Shown: piece after piece, positions 33,209 to 41,941 of the stretch
How the letters are laid out: every line of letters begins with the position of its first letter
How positions within the stretch are numbered: position 1 is the first letter of the stretch
NCBI RefSeq assembly: GCF_000421405.1
Contig: NZ_ATWY01000014.1
Coordinates: 1 to 64,000, forward strand
Source: Butyrivibrio sp. NC2007
Lineage (GTDB): Bacteria; Bacillota; Clostridia; Lachnospirales; Lachnospiraceae
Reading direction: 5' to 3'
Length of the DNA stretch: 64,000 bases
The notes under the pieces: generated by a model
Told to the model about the DNA's origin: nothing
What the model saw: the letters and a program-made list of their open reading frames with translations, nothing else
Databases searched by the model: none
Program-made: the position numbers and the translations under genes

Positions 33209-33460
33209 ATGAGACGTTCCGCAAAGAGCAGACACAAAGTTAGCCAGAGCAGCATCGCAATCATGGCAGACGCAATCAAGGCAAAGGAGCAGAACCTTTC
33301 ATACGGCAAGTTCAAGGCGCTAGACCTTCTTGGAGCCGGAAGTATGGTGGATGAAGACGAGACATCAGAGTATGCAGTACACAGCTCAACACTGGTTCGC
33401 AAAACTGTACACGCTGAGGAAAAGAAAGCAGTTGCTTACGTTAAGGTAAGAGCAGTATAA
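33209..33460 (+). CDS. small basic protein, unknown
   Basis: An 83-residue protein with a basic start (MRRSAKSRHK) and an acidic middle (DEDETSEY); no membrane segment. GGAGG at 33196-33200 sets the ATG at 33209; an ATG at 33194 in frame overlaps that site. It has its own -10 and folded leader and is followed by a strong terminator, so it appears to be a single-gene unit. No family is recognised. Confidence 0.6.
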   Translation: MRRSAKSRHKVSQSSIAIMADAIKAKEQNLSYGKFKALDLLGAGSMVDEDETSEYAVHSSTLVRKTVHAEEKKAVAYVKVRAV

Positions 33461-33495
33461 ACCTTAAGAGCACAACTGAATACAGAATAAAAAAT

Positions 33496-33531
33496 GGGAA
33501 GGACCTTTAAAAGGTACCTTCCCTTATTTTT
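33496..33531. terminator. bidirectional terminator
   Basis: GGGAAGGACCTTT pairs with AAAGGTACCTTCCC and is followed by TTATTTTT on the plus strand and by A-rich (T-rich on minus) sequence. It lies between the small-protein gene and the convergent purA, so it can serve both. Confidence 0.85.
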
Positions 33532-33537
33532 GCTTAT

Positions 33538-34833
33538 TTACTTGGAGAGCTTGCTCTCTCTGTAGATGATATCTGTTCTTGCAGGGCCGTTACTTACCAT
33601 TGTGATAGGATAGCCGATGTGATCTTCGATGAACTCGATGTACTTTCTGCAGTTCTCAGGGAGATCTTCGTAGTTCTTGATTCCTCTGATGTCGCATTTC
33701 CATCCGGGAAGAGTTTCAAACACGGGCTTTGCCTTGTCAAGGAGGTGAGTTACAGGGAACTCTGTTGTAACCTCTCCGTCAATGTCGTAGCCAACGCATA
33801 CAGGAATCTCATCAAGGTATCCTAAAACGTCAAGTACTGTGAAGGCAACATCTGTTGTGCCCTGAAGTCTGCAGCCGTACTTACTTGCTACGCAGTCATA
33901 CCAGCCAACTCTTCTGGGACGTCCGGTTGTTGCGCCGTACTCGCCGCCGTCACCACCGCGTCTTCTGAGTTCTTCAGCTTCATCACCAAAGAGCTCTGAT
34001 ACGAAAGCACCTGCTCCTACAGCTGATGAATAAGCCTTGGATACAGTAACGATCTGCTTGATCTCGTAAGGTGGAATACCTGCACCAATCGCACCATATG
34101 CTGCAAGAGGTGAAGAACTTGTAACCATAGGATAGATTCCGTGGTCGGGATCCTTCATGGTTCCGAGCTGACCCTCAAGGAGAATTGTCTTTCCTTCCTT
34201 GATTGCCTCATCAAGATAAAGAGATACATTTCCAACATACTCTTTAACCTGATCTCTCCATTCAACGATCTGATTAAAGAGAGCTTCCTGATCGATAGGA
34301 TCTGAGTGATAGAGATTAACAAGAAGAACATCCTTGATCTCTGCGATCCTTGCGATCTTCTCTTTGATAACATCATCATCCTGGAAGAACTCGTTTATCT
34401 GCCAGCCGATCTTAGCAAACTTATCTGAATAGAAGGGAGCGATACCTGACTTGGTTGAGCCAAAGCTCTTACCTGCAAGTCTTGCCTCCTCAAGTGTATC
34501 GAAGAGTACGTGATAGGGCATCATGACCTGTACTCTGTCAGAGATCATGATCTGTGGCATCGGAACGCCCTTTGATGTGATCTCATTAAGCTCTTTCATG
34601 AACTTTGTGATATCAAAGGCAACACCGTTACCGATGATATTCATAATGTGCTGGTGGAAAACGCCTGAGGGCATTGTGTGAAGTGCAAATTTGCCATAGT
34701 CGTTTACAATTGTGTGTCCAGCATTGGCACCGCCTTGGAAACGGATAACTACGTCCGCCTTGTCCGCGAGGGTATCTGTGATCTTACCTTTTCCCTCGTC
34801 TCCCCAGTTGGCACCTACAACAGCTTTTACCAT
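33538..34833 (-). CDS. purA: adenylosuccinate synthetase
   Basis: A 431-residue enzyme that makes adenylosuccinate from IMP, aspartate and GTP. Motifs: GANWGDEGKGKITD (GTP loop), FQGGANAGHT (IMP site), GSTKSGIAPFYSDK and TTGRPRRVGWYD. The start is MVKAVV at 34833, nine bases after AGGAGG on the minus strand; a Met six codons upstream is unlikely. It stands alone and is convergent with the small protein gene. Confidence 0.95.
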   Translation of the reverse strand: MVKAVVGANWGDEGKGKITDTLADKADVVIRFQGGANAGHTIVNDYGKFALHTMPSGVFHQHIMNIIGNGVAFDITKFMKELNEITSKGVPMPQIMISDRVQVMMPYHVLFDTLEEARLAGKSFGSTKSGIAPFYSDKFAKIGWQINEFFQDDDVIKEKIARIAEIKDVLLVNLYHSDPIDQEALFNQIVEWRDQVKEYVGNVSLYLDEAIKEGKTILLEGQLGTMKDPDHGIYPMVTSSSPLAAYGAIGAGIPPYEIKQIVTVSKAYSSAVGAGAFVSELFGDEAEELRRRGGDGGEYGATTGRPRRVGWYDCVASKYGCRLQGTTDVAFTVLDVLGYLDEIPVCVGYDIDGEVTTEFPVTHLLDKAKPVFETLPGWKCDIRGIKNYEDLPENCRKYIEFIEDHIGYPITMVSNGPARTDIIYRESKLSK

Positions 34834-35068
34834 AATAGAAAGCCTCCTCATTACTTATATAGAAACTATGTTTCAAACCACATATAAATATATCCTATTA
34901 ACGCGAAGAAGTAAAACGAAAGTTGCAAAAGTGACTGAAATGTTTATGTTTTTTCTTTATTTTATAAATATTTATACAATATTAAGATTCATTTGACGTA
35001 ATATCGTTTAAAATATAAAGTACAGATTGTTGACAATTTCTTTTCCCCGATATATCAGGAGGACCCTT

Positions 35069-36784
35069 ATGGCAAAGACAGGTGCTAAGTCAAGTGAGTT
35101 TGGCGGCGAAGGTTTCAAAAGACTTTCTGTCGCAGATAAGTTCAAAAAAGTATTCAACAATTTCCGAAACAATTTAATAGTTATCTTTGTGGTAATTTTT
35201 ATAATTGACCTTGTGGCCGTTAGCAATCTCGGAAATATATACAAGGTTTATTATGAGCAGAACAGTCAGCAGGGCGAAATAAGGATCACGATCCAGGCTC
35301 TTGCCAAGTACTATCTCTGGGCTATGAACGCTGTTGATGCTGCGGACAGAGACGAGCAGCTTGCAGGTGCTCAGGAGAAGATCGATGAAATGAATGATGG
35401 TCTTGATACACTTGCAAAAGTGTATAAGGGAGATCTTTCTACAGCCCGTGCTCATGTTGCAGACATTGATAGCGCAGATGAGAAGTTAAAAGAGCTGATG
35501 AACTCCGGAGCTCCCAGGGAAGAGATTTATGCATACTATGTTGGCACCGTAAATGAAGCCATCAAAGTAGTTGTAAAGGATTTTAAAGAGATAGGACTCT
35601 CAGCCAAGGCTGAAGCCAAGAAAGCATATATGCTATCCCTTGTAATGGTCAGCGTAATGACACTCATTGCACTTGGAATTGTTATCTATGCTCTTATGTA
35701 TTCAAGGAATGCAAGAGGAGCTCTTACCAAGGGCATCCTTGGACCTATAAGTGCCATCACAGCCGCAGCTGATGATATGGCTAAGGGTAAACTGGAGGTC
35801 AATATCCAGACAGACTCAGAGGATGAGCTCGGCAAGCTGGCAGGTGATCTTCAGGAATCCACAACGGTTATCGAGAGTATTGTAAAAGACATTGATGAAA
35901 CCCTGAGGAGAATGTCCGGAGGTGATTTCTCCACCGGCTCACAGAACGAAGAACTGTACATCGGAGACTACGAAGCAATAAAAAATGCCTTCGCTGATAT
36001 TTCAGAGAATCTCTCAAGCACACTTCTTGAGGTTAAGAATTCTTCAAGCCAGGTATCCCAGGGAGCAAGCAACATGTCCCAGGGTGCATCGGACCTTGCA
36101 GAGGGTGCCACAGATCAGGCAGCTGCAGTAGAAGAACTTACAGCTTCAGTAAATTCAATTACAGAACAGACCAAGCAGCTTGCTGAAGTTGCCGAAAAGA
36201 GTAAGAGCATGGCAACGGAAGTAATGGATAATGCAGACATGAGTGCCCGTAAGATGCATCTTGTAACGGATGCCATGACCAGGATCACAGAAGCTTCTGC
36301 AGAGATCGAGCAGGTAACCAATTCCATCGAAGCAATTGCCAAGCAGACATCACTCCTTGCCCTCAATGCTTCCATCGAGGCAGCAAGAGCGGGTGAGACA
36401 GGAAAAGGCTTTGCGGTTGTTGCGGATCAGATCGGAAAGCTTGCTGATCAGAGTAGTGAAGCAGCTAAGAATACACATCAGCTCATCGCTGATACCATGG
36501 ATGAGATCAGTAACGGAAATTCAGTAGTGGCTGAGACCACAGAGGCTCTTGATGCAATGAGAAACAGTGTCGAGGAGATCACTCAGATGATCGTAGAGAC
36601 CGGAGATCTTGCAGAGCAGCAGGCTCAGAGCATGGACGAGATCGACAGAGGAATCGAGATGATATCCAATGTAGTTCAGAGCAATTCTGCTACAGCAGAG
36701 GAGTCCAGTGCAGTATCCTTAGAGCTTTCTGAGCAGTCAGAGTCACTGAATAATCTGATCGGACAATTCACAATAAACGGCTGA
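35069..36784 (+). CDS. methyl-accepting chemotaxis protein
   Basis: A 571-residue transducer. Membrane helices at about 33-54 and 197-217 flank a helical 4HB-type extracytoplasmic domain. A HAMP domain (about 225-290) is followed by a second HAMP-like or linker region and a full signalling domain; the tip TSLLALNASIEAARAGE is intact. It implies a chemotaxis array and flagella elsewhere. AGGAGG sets the ATG at 35069. Upstream TTGACG at 34993-34998 and TATAAA at 35014-35019 with only 15 bases between them make a possible but short-spaced promoter. Confidence 0.92.
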   Translation: MAKTGAKSSEFGGEGFKRLSVADKFKKVFNNFRNNLIVIFVVIFIIDLVAVSNLGNIYKVYYEQNSQQGEIRITIQALAKYYLWAMNAVDAADRDEQLAGAQEKIDEMNDGLDTLAKVYKGDLSTARAHVADIDSADEKLKELMNSGAPREEIYAYYVGTVNEAIKVVVKDFKEIGLSAKAEAKKAYMLSLVMVSVMTLIALGIVIYALMYSRNARGALTKGILGPISAITAAADDMAKGKLEVNIQTDSEDELGKLAGDLQESTTVIESIVKDIDETLRRMSGGDFSTGSQNEELYIGDYEAIKNAFADISENLSSTLLEVKNSSSQVSQGASNMSQGASDLAEGATDQAAAVEELTASVNSITEQTKQLAEVAEKSKSMATEVMDNADMSARKMHLVTDAMTRITEASAEIEQVTNSIEAIAKQTSLLALNASIEAARAGETGKGFAVVADQIGKLADQSSEAAKNTHQLIADTMDEISNGNSVVAETTEALDAMRNSVEEITQMIVETGDLAEQQAQSMDEIDRGIEMISNVVQSNSATAEESSAVSLELSEQSESLNNLIGQFTING

Positions 36785-36798
36785 TAAGATCAGCCTTT

Positions 36799-36859
36799 AT
36801 AAGACACTAAAAGGCCCTTTGCGTATGGCCCTGCTCCTGCGCGAGGGGTTTTGTCTTAT
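36799..36859. other. small three-stem fold after the chemotaxis gene
   Basis: ATAAGACA at 36799-36806 pairs with TGTCTTAT at 36852-36859, then AAAA with TTTT. Two short stems (GGCC-GGCC and CCT-AGG) lie inside. There is no T-run. It may be a structured 3' end or a small RNA; too short to name. Confidence 0.4.
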
Positions 36860-36884
36860 CATTGTTTACCTCCGAGTGTATAAT
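36856..36884 (+). promoter_or_regulatory. promoter of the GNAT-HAD-phosphatase run
   Basis: TTATCA (four of six -35 bases) and a perfect TATAAT are 17 bases apart, and the GNAT ATG follows after a GGAGGAG site. The -35 lies at the end of the preceding fold. Confidence 0.55.
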
Positions 36885-36906
36885 TAAGCTTGGAGGAGAC
36901 AATGAT

Positions 36907-37392
36907 ATGAATATAAGACGAGCAGAAAATAAAGATATAAAAAGAATCCTTGAGCTATTGGGGCAGGTACTTGAGATTCATGCAAACATCAGACCTGACA
37001 TATTCGTTTCGGGTACGACCAAGTACAGCGAAAATGATCTGAAAGAAATGATGCTTGATGACGAGAAAACTATTTTCGTGGCAACAGATGAGAGAGATAC
37101 GGTTCTGGGCTATGCGTTTTGTCAGCTGAAGAACCCCGCTTTTACCAGCACCATGGTTCCACATAAATCTCTTTTCATAGACGATCTGTGCGTTGATGAA
37201 AACGCCCGCGGACAGCATATTGGGGAAAAGATATTTGAATATGTCAAAGACGAGGCCAAAAGGCTTGGCTGCTATGAAGTCACCCTAAATGTATGGAAAG
37301 GCAATGAGTCTGCAGAACATTTCTATGAAAAGATGGGAATGACCACGAAAGAAAGAATGATGGAGATTATTCTTGATGAGAGAAAGATTTAA
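36907..37392 (+). CDS. GNAT family N-acetyltransferase
   Basis: A 161-residue acetyltransferase. LFIDDLCVDENARGQHIGEKIFEYV is the acetyl-CoA binding region with the R/Q-x-x-G motif ARGQHIG; ESAEHFYEKMGM is motif B. The substrate is unknown. GGAGGAG precedes the ATG. It overlaps the next gene by 17 bases. Confidence 0.88.
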   Translation: MNIRRAENKDIKRILELLGQVLEIHANIRPDIFVSGTTKYSENDLKEMMLDDEKTIFVATDERDTVLGYAFCQLKNPAFTSTMVPHKSLFIDDLCVDENARGQHIGEKIFEYVKDEAKRLGCYEVTLNVWKGNESAEHFYEKMGMTTKERMMEIILDERKI

Positions 37393-38248
37393 AGACTATC
37401 TTAAAAAGCAGATTGAATCCTACCAGGGAATAGCATTTCCCATAAAGGCAAGCCCTTTGGAGCGCTTTTTTACGACCAAGGCAGACGTGATGAAGCTTCA
37501 TCCCAATCCCGATGATGAGTTCACAAAACCTGAGGTAGGACCCAGCGATCGTATCATTTCGGAGTATGAGCAGTTCTTTAGAAGAAATGTTGATCTTTAT
37601 AAGGAAGAACCTCTTATTATCGAGAAGATGCATCCCGACGGATATATGCTTATAAACGGCCATCACAGATGGGCTGCCTACTACACTGTGGGCAGGAGGA
37701 GAGCACCGGTTAAGCTGGTAAACCTTACTCATGATGCCGATATCAAGGAAATGCTTAATGGCGCAGTCCATGACAAGATAGTTTCTTTTGACCTGGACGA
37801 AGTTGTATTTACGACAGGGTACGATGGCAAACTTGAGAAAAAGCTGATGTTTCCTTTTAATCGTTTCTTTAAGGAAGACATAAGGCTTGGTATTCCGGCT
37901 CTTTTCCATTATCTGTCCAAGTATGGCTATGATATTTGGGTATTTACTGCCAAGTACTATTCCATGGACTACATCCGTAATTACTTTAAGCGCTACCATG
38001 TGAAGGTCAACGGTATTGTGACCGGTACTGAGAGGCAGAAATCCATCAGCTCGATGAGTAAGACCGATCTTGATAAGATGATCGCCGAGAAGTACAAATA
38101 TACCATGCACATCGACAATGATTCTGTTGTCAGGATCAATACAGTCACAAAGGAATTCGAAGATTTTGAGATAGACAAAGAAAAGGGGAACTGGGCCGAT
38201 CAGGTCATGAAGATCGTCGGAGGATTCGATGAAAAAAAGCAGGAATAA
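37376..38248 (+). CDS. ParB-like plus HAD-like fusion protein
   Basis: A 290-residue protein. The N-terminal part (about 30-115) carries a ParB/sulfiredoxin-type motif (MHPDGYMLINGHHRWAAYY). The C-terminal part (about 135-290) is HAD-like: SFDLDEVVF (motif I with both Asp), VFTAK (motif II) and HIDND (motif IV region), with an aromatic-rich insert. GGAG 10 bases upstream sets the ATG at 37376. The C-terminal domain is a paralogue of the next gene's product, which overlaps it by 20 bases. ParB-fold domains can act as NTP-binding switches or kinases; the combination suggests a phosphotransfer role, but I cannot name it. Confidence 0.7.
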   Translation: MRERFKDYLKKQIESYQGIAFPIKASPLERFFTTKADVMKLHPNPDDEFTKPEVGPSDRIISEYEQFFRRNVDLYKEEPLIIEKMHPDGYMLINGHHRWAAYYTVGRRRAPVKLVNLTHDADIKEMLNGAVHDKIVSFDLDEVVFTTGYDGKLEKKLMFPFNRFFKEDIRLGIPALFHYLSKYGYDIWVFTAKYYSMDYIRNYFKRYHVKVNGIVTGTERQKSISSMSKTDLDKMIAEKYKYTMHIDNDSVVRINTVTKEFEDFEIDKEKGNWADQVMKIVGGFDEKKQE

Positions 38249-38771
38249 TGAAGAAAAGATGAGGGTATCCTTTGATCTTGATGAAGTTCTTTTTGTGTAC
38301 CCCAAGACCCATAAGACTGAGCCGGAGCTTAAGTTTCCGTTCAATAAATACTACAAGGAAAGACTGCGCCTGGGAACGCCGGAGCTTATCAATACCCTGC
38401 AGGAGCTTGGGTATGAAGTGTGGGTATACACATCATCTTTTCGAAGTGAGAAATATATCAAGGGGCTCTTTAAGCACTATGGTGTCAAATTTGATGGTAT
38501 AATCAACGGAAACAGGCATCTTAGGGAAGTGCAGAAAAACAGCTCGCAGCTTCTTCCGCAGAAAGTACCCAGCAGATACAGGATATCCCTTCACATCGAT
38601 GATGAAGCCATCATCTGCACGCAGGGCAGAACATTTGGGTATGAAGCCTATCAGCTGGATGGCCCTGATGATGACTGGAAGGAAAAGATAATAAAATTTG
38701 CCGGAGAGGTAAGACACAGAAAAGAGCTCCGGGAGGGGATAAACGATGAAGACCAGGTGGACGGTAACTAA
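38229..38771 (+). CDS. HAD-like protein, paralogue of the preceding C-terminal domain
   Basis: A 180-residue HAD-like protein: VSFDLDEVLF (motif I), VYTSSFR (motif II) and HIDDEA (motif IV). The blocks PFNKYYKERLRLGTPELI and GYEVWVYTSSFRSEKYI parallel PFNRFFKEDIRLGIPALF and GYDIWVFTAKYYSMDYI of the upstream protein. GGAGG five bases before the ATG at 38229 places the start inside the previous gene. It overlaps the phosphatase gene by 26 bases. The substrate is unknown. Confidence 0.75.
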   Translation: MKKSRNNEEKMRVSFDLDEVLFVYPKTHKTEPELKFPFNKYYKERLRLGTPELINTLQELGYEVWVYTSSFRSEKYIKGLFKHYGVKFDGIINGNRHLREVQKNSSQLLPQKVPSRYRISLHIDDEAIICTQGRTFGYEAYQLDGPDDDWKEKIIKFAGEVRHRKELREGINDEDQVDGN

Positions 38772-40326
38772 AAAGAGTGTACTCAGTATCAGTATATTTG
38801 CGCTGATACTCAGTGCTCTTATGTGCCTCAGCGGATCTTATATATTTAATCGCGCAATACAAAAAGAGTATAACGACAAGGGATATGTTATAGCGAATAT
38901 AATTCTGGATGAGATAGATCACGATAAGATAGCCGAATATACCACTACCTGGAGAGGTGATGACTATTATAAAGAAATGTCGTCTTACCTAAGAGGTATG
39001 CAGCAGCACACGGGCGCAGCTTATATTTACATTATGGTTCCCTATGAAGATGGAACCATGCGCTATATCTACGATCCTGACACCTTTATGGGGGATACGG
39101 ATCCCATAGCTGCTTCCTTTGATGAGATATGGACAGCTTATAAAGAGGGAGTAAGGCCCCAGAGTTATCTTGTCAGAAAGTCCAAGAAATACGGATATTT
39201 AACTTCCAGCTGTATGCCGGTTAAGGACAGCAGCGGAAATGTGGTGGCTCTTTTATTTGTTGACACATACATGGAAGTTATTCTTTCAACACTATACAGC
39301 TATATCTTTTACATGATAATAATAGCTCTGATACTTCTGGCTTTGTATGTTGTCTTTAGCTATATTGCTCTGAAACAGAATCTGATAGGGCCTCTGCTCA
39401 CCATAAAGAATAACGTCAGCAGCTTTGCCAGGAACAATGCGCAGCCCGACGATACTCTGGATACCATTAAGACCAGGGATGAGATGCAGGATCTTGCCGA
39501 AGAGATCAGCAGCATGGAAAAAGATATTGTGAATTATATTGACAGTATCAAGACCATCACAGCTGAGAAGGAGAGGATCAGCGCAGAGCTGGACGTTGCA
39601 GCCAAGATCCAGTCGGATATGCTGCCAAGTGATTTTCCTCCTTTCCCGGACAGAAAAGAGTTTGATATCTATGCGACCATGGACCCTGCCAAGATAGTAG
39701 GTGGAGACTTCTACGATTTCTTTTTCCTGGATGATGACCATCTTGCTATAGTAATGGCAGATGTATCAGGTAAGGGAATTCCGGCAGCTCTTTTCATGGT
39801 AAATGCCAAGACCAGTATCAAGAACAGGACCCTGAACGGAGGCAAGCTCTCTCCATCACAGGTGCTCTATGATGTCAACAATCAGCTGTGCGAGGGCAAT
39901 GATGCAGAGTTGTTTGTAACAGTATGGCTGGGAATTCTGGAGATCTCGACAGGAAAAGTTGTGGAAGCAAATGCAGGTCACGAGCACCCGGCTGTAAGAA
40001 AGGCCGGAGGAGAGTTCGAACTTGTAAAATACAAGCATTCACCTGCGGTTGCTACGCTTCCGGGCCTTAAGTTCAGAGAAAACGAGTTTACCTTAGACCC
40101 CGGAGACAGCCTCTTTATTTACACAGATGGTGTCACTGAAGCTACCAATTCCGAGGATAAGCTCTTTAAAACTGACGGACTTCTTAGGGTTCTCAACAGT
40201 GAACCCGATGCGGATGCAAGGCGCATGTGCGAGATCGTTGCCAAAGGAATCGATGAATTTGTGGGCGATGCTCCGCAGTTTGATGACATCACAATGCTTG
40301 GTTTTAAATATCTTGGCAATAAATAA
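38746..40326 (+). CDS. membrane PP2C-type (SpoIIE/RsbU) serine phosphatase
   Basis: A 526-residue protein. A membrane helix (about 11-33), an extracytoplasmic Cache-like sensor (about 35-180) and a second helix (about 187-212) precede a HAMP-like linker and coiled coil. The phosphatase domain (about 285-526) has GGDFYDFF, MADVSGKGIPAALFM, TDGVTEATN and DDITML, so the metal-binding Asp residues are kept. Such proteins dephosphorylate anti-sigma antagonists or stress regulators. It ends the GNAT-HAD run. No partner antagonist or anti-sigma gene lies in the window. Confidence 0.9.
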   Translation: MKTRWTVTKKSVLSISIFALILSALMCLSGSYIFNRAIQKEYNDKGYVIANIILDEIDHDKIAEYTTTWRGDDYYKEMSSYLRGMQQHTGAAYIYIMVPYEDGTMRYIYDPDTFMGDTDPIAASFDEIWTAYKEGVRPQSYLVRKSKKYGYLTSSCMPVKDSSGNVVALLFVDTYMEVILSTLYSYIFYMIIIALILLALYVVFSYIALKQNLIGPLLTIKNNVSSFARNNAQPDDTLDTIKTRDEMQDLAEEISSMEKDIVNYIDSIKTITAEKERISAELDVAAKIQSDMLPSDFPPFPDRKEFDIYATMDPAKIVGGDFYDFFFLDDDHLAIVMADVSGKGIPAALFMVNAKTSIKNRTLNGGKLSPSQVLYDVNNQLCEGNDAELFVTVWLGILEISTGKVVEANAGHEHPAVRKAGGEFELVKYKHSPAVATLPGLKFRENEFTLDPGDSLFIYTDGVTEATNSEDKLFKTDGLLRVLNSEPDADARRMCEIVAKGIDEFVGDAPQFDDITMLGFKYLGNK

Positions 40327-40381
40327 TTTATAGTGTATTATATTCCCTGGCATTAACGGTTTTAATATTTATGCGAGGAAT

Positions 40382-41284
40382 ATGTACTATATGAATGAGA
40401 AAAAGGAAACAAAAACATATAAGAGGGTGCTTGCCTGGGTTGGAATCGTTCTGCTCGTAGGCATGTACCTTCTTCTTTTATATGAAGCACTTACAGGTTC
40501 ACCGGATACCTACAATGTATTTATTGGCTGCGTTGCAGCGACCATCGCTGTGCCGATACTTCTGTGGCTCCTTATCTGGGCTATCGGAGTATTTACCGGA
40601 AGACATACCGTGGCCTCTCTCGATGCCATGACCAGCAACAAGAAGCATGACAAGTACGGAAATGTAGTGCCGGATAGTGAGATCGATACTGTTGTATTTG
40701 ATATAGGAAACGTGCTCACAACCTTTGCTTGGGATAAGTTCCTTGAGAACAAGGGATATGATAAAGAGATGGTCGAGAGAATGGGCAAGGCATCTGTAAA
40801 CAGTGATGACTGGGTTCAGTTTGATATAGGAAACCTTACTACGCAGGAGATTGCCCAGAGATTTGCGGACAATGATCCTGAGATAGGTGATGAGCTTAAG
40901 AGTGCTTTTTCGGATATCAAAGATATCGTTATAAAGAGAGAAGAGACTATACCATGGATAAAGGCACTTAAGGCAGCAGGCTACAGGGTACTGGTTTTAT
41001 CCAATTTCAGCAAGCAGGCTCTTGAGGGCTGCAAGGATGCCATGGCTTTCCTTGATTATGTTGACGGAGGAATCCTTAGCTACAGAGATCATGTGGTTAA
41101 GCCCGACCAGGCTATATATAAGCTCCTTATGGAGAGATATGATCTTGTTCCTGAGAAAACAGTGTTTATCGATGATACGCCGGCCAATATTAAGACTGCA
41201 AGAGAGCTTGGATGGCACGGTATTGACTATAAGACTTATGACCAGGTGGTGGAAGAACTCCATGGCCTTGGTGTCAGATATTGA
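40382..41284 (+). CDS. membrane-tethered HAD hydrolase
   Basis: A 300-residue protein. Two membrane helices (about 14-35 and 45-70) are followed by a cytoplasmic HAD domain (about 100-300): VVFDIGNVL (motif I), VLSNFS (motif II), VKPD (Lys motif III) and FIDDTPANI (motif IV). FDIGNVL is the YihX-type form of motif I. Membrane fusion is unusual for this class, which is normally soluble. The substrate may be a membrane lipid phosphate or an imported sugar phosphate. Confidence 0.78.
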   Translation: MYYMNEKKETKTYKRVLAWVGIVLLVGMYLLLLYEALTGSPDTYNVFIGCVAATIAVPILLWLLIWAIGVFTGRHTVASLDAMTSNKKHDKYGNVVPDSEIDTVVFDIGNVLTTFAWDKFLENKGYDKEMVERMGKASVNSDDWVQFDIGNLTTQEIAQRFADNDPEIGDELKSAFSDIKDIVIKREETIPWIKALKAAGYRVLVLSNFSKQALEGCKDAMAFLDYVDGGILSYRDHVVKPDQAIYKLLMERYDLVPEKTVFIDDTPANIKTARELGWHGIDYKTYDQVVEELHGLGVRY

Positions 41285-41305
41285 TTTAGATTAAGGAGTT
41301 TATGA

Positions 41306-41836
41306 ATGACCAACTGTAATTCATGCGGAGTACCTCTTTCAGATGAGGACGCTTTTTGCCCTAACTGCGGAGCAGCTACGGGTAAGCCCAGGATACAGGC
41401 ACCCAAGACTGTGATGGACATGGAGCCTGCTCCTGTATTTTTTCAGCCTGAAACTGTTCAGCAACCTGTTGTTCAGCAGCCTATAGTGCAGCAGCCAATG
41501 GTTCAGCAGCCAATGGTTCAGCCTGTAGCGCAGCCTGTTCTTACACAGGAATCAATGGATGAGTGGCAGCGCCAGGCGGCCATGAAGACAAGGAACCAGA
41601 ACAGAGGATATGTCACAGCTATCAAGGTCATGCTTATAATTGCATGCATAGCAGGTGCAACAGCTTACCTGATACCTCTTTTATGGATGGTACCCATGAC
41701 CGTTGTTGCATGGAAAAAGCTTGACAGAGCAGAGCCTCTTGGGCTTGCATTTAAGATTTTTACCTGTATTTTTGTAAGTAAGCTCGCCGGATTTTTCATG
41801 TTCATGCTAAAGGATGACTATCCGGGTTACGTATAA
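41306..41836 (+). CDS. zinc-ribbon membrane protein with Gln/Pro repeats
   Basis: A 176-residue protein. CNSCG and CPNCG form a zinc ribbon at residues 4-25. A low-complexity region (about 47-80) repeats VVQQP / MVQQP units. Two hydrophobic segments (about 105-127 and 150-165) lie near the C-terminus. Zinc ribbons on small membrane proteins are common in Firmicutes with no known role. AAGGAG precedes the ATG. Confidence 0.75.
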   Translation: MTNCNSCGVPLSDEDAFCPNCGAATGKPRIQAPKTVMDMEPAPVFFQPETVQQPVVQQPIVQQPMVQQPMVQPVAQPVLTQESMDEWQRQAAMKTRNQNRGYVTAIKVMLIIACIAGATAYLIPLLWMVPMTVVAWKKLDRAEPLGLAFKIFTCIFVSKLAGFFMFMLKDDYPGYV

Positions 41837-41941
41837 TATTCGGGGAAAATCATCTGTACTTTTTTTGTGGTAATTGATATAATGATTTCTGACGGATTTA
41901 GTTGGAAAAATGGCGCAAAGCCAGAAGGGGAGCGGTGTTCA

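Noticed and set aside
37367..38344. 325-residue minus-strand frame opposite the ParB/HAD genes
   Set aside because: The plus-strand genes have ribosome binding sites, paralogy and motifs; this frame has none.
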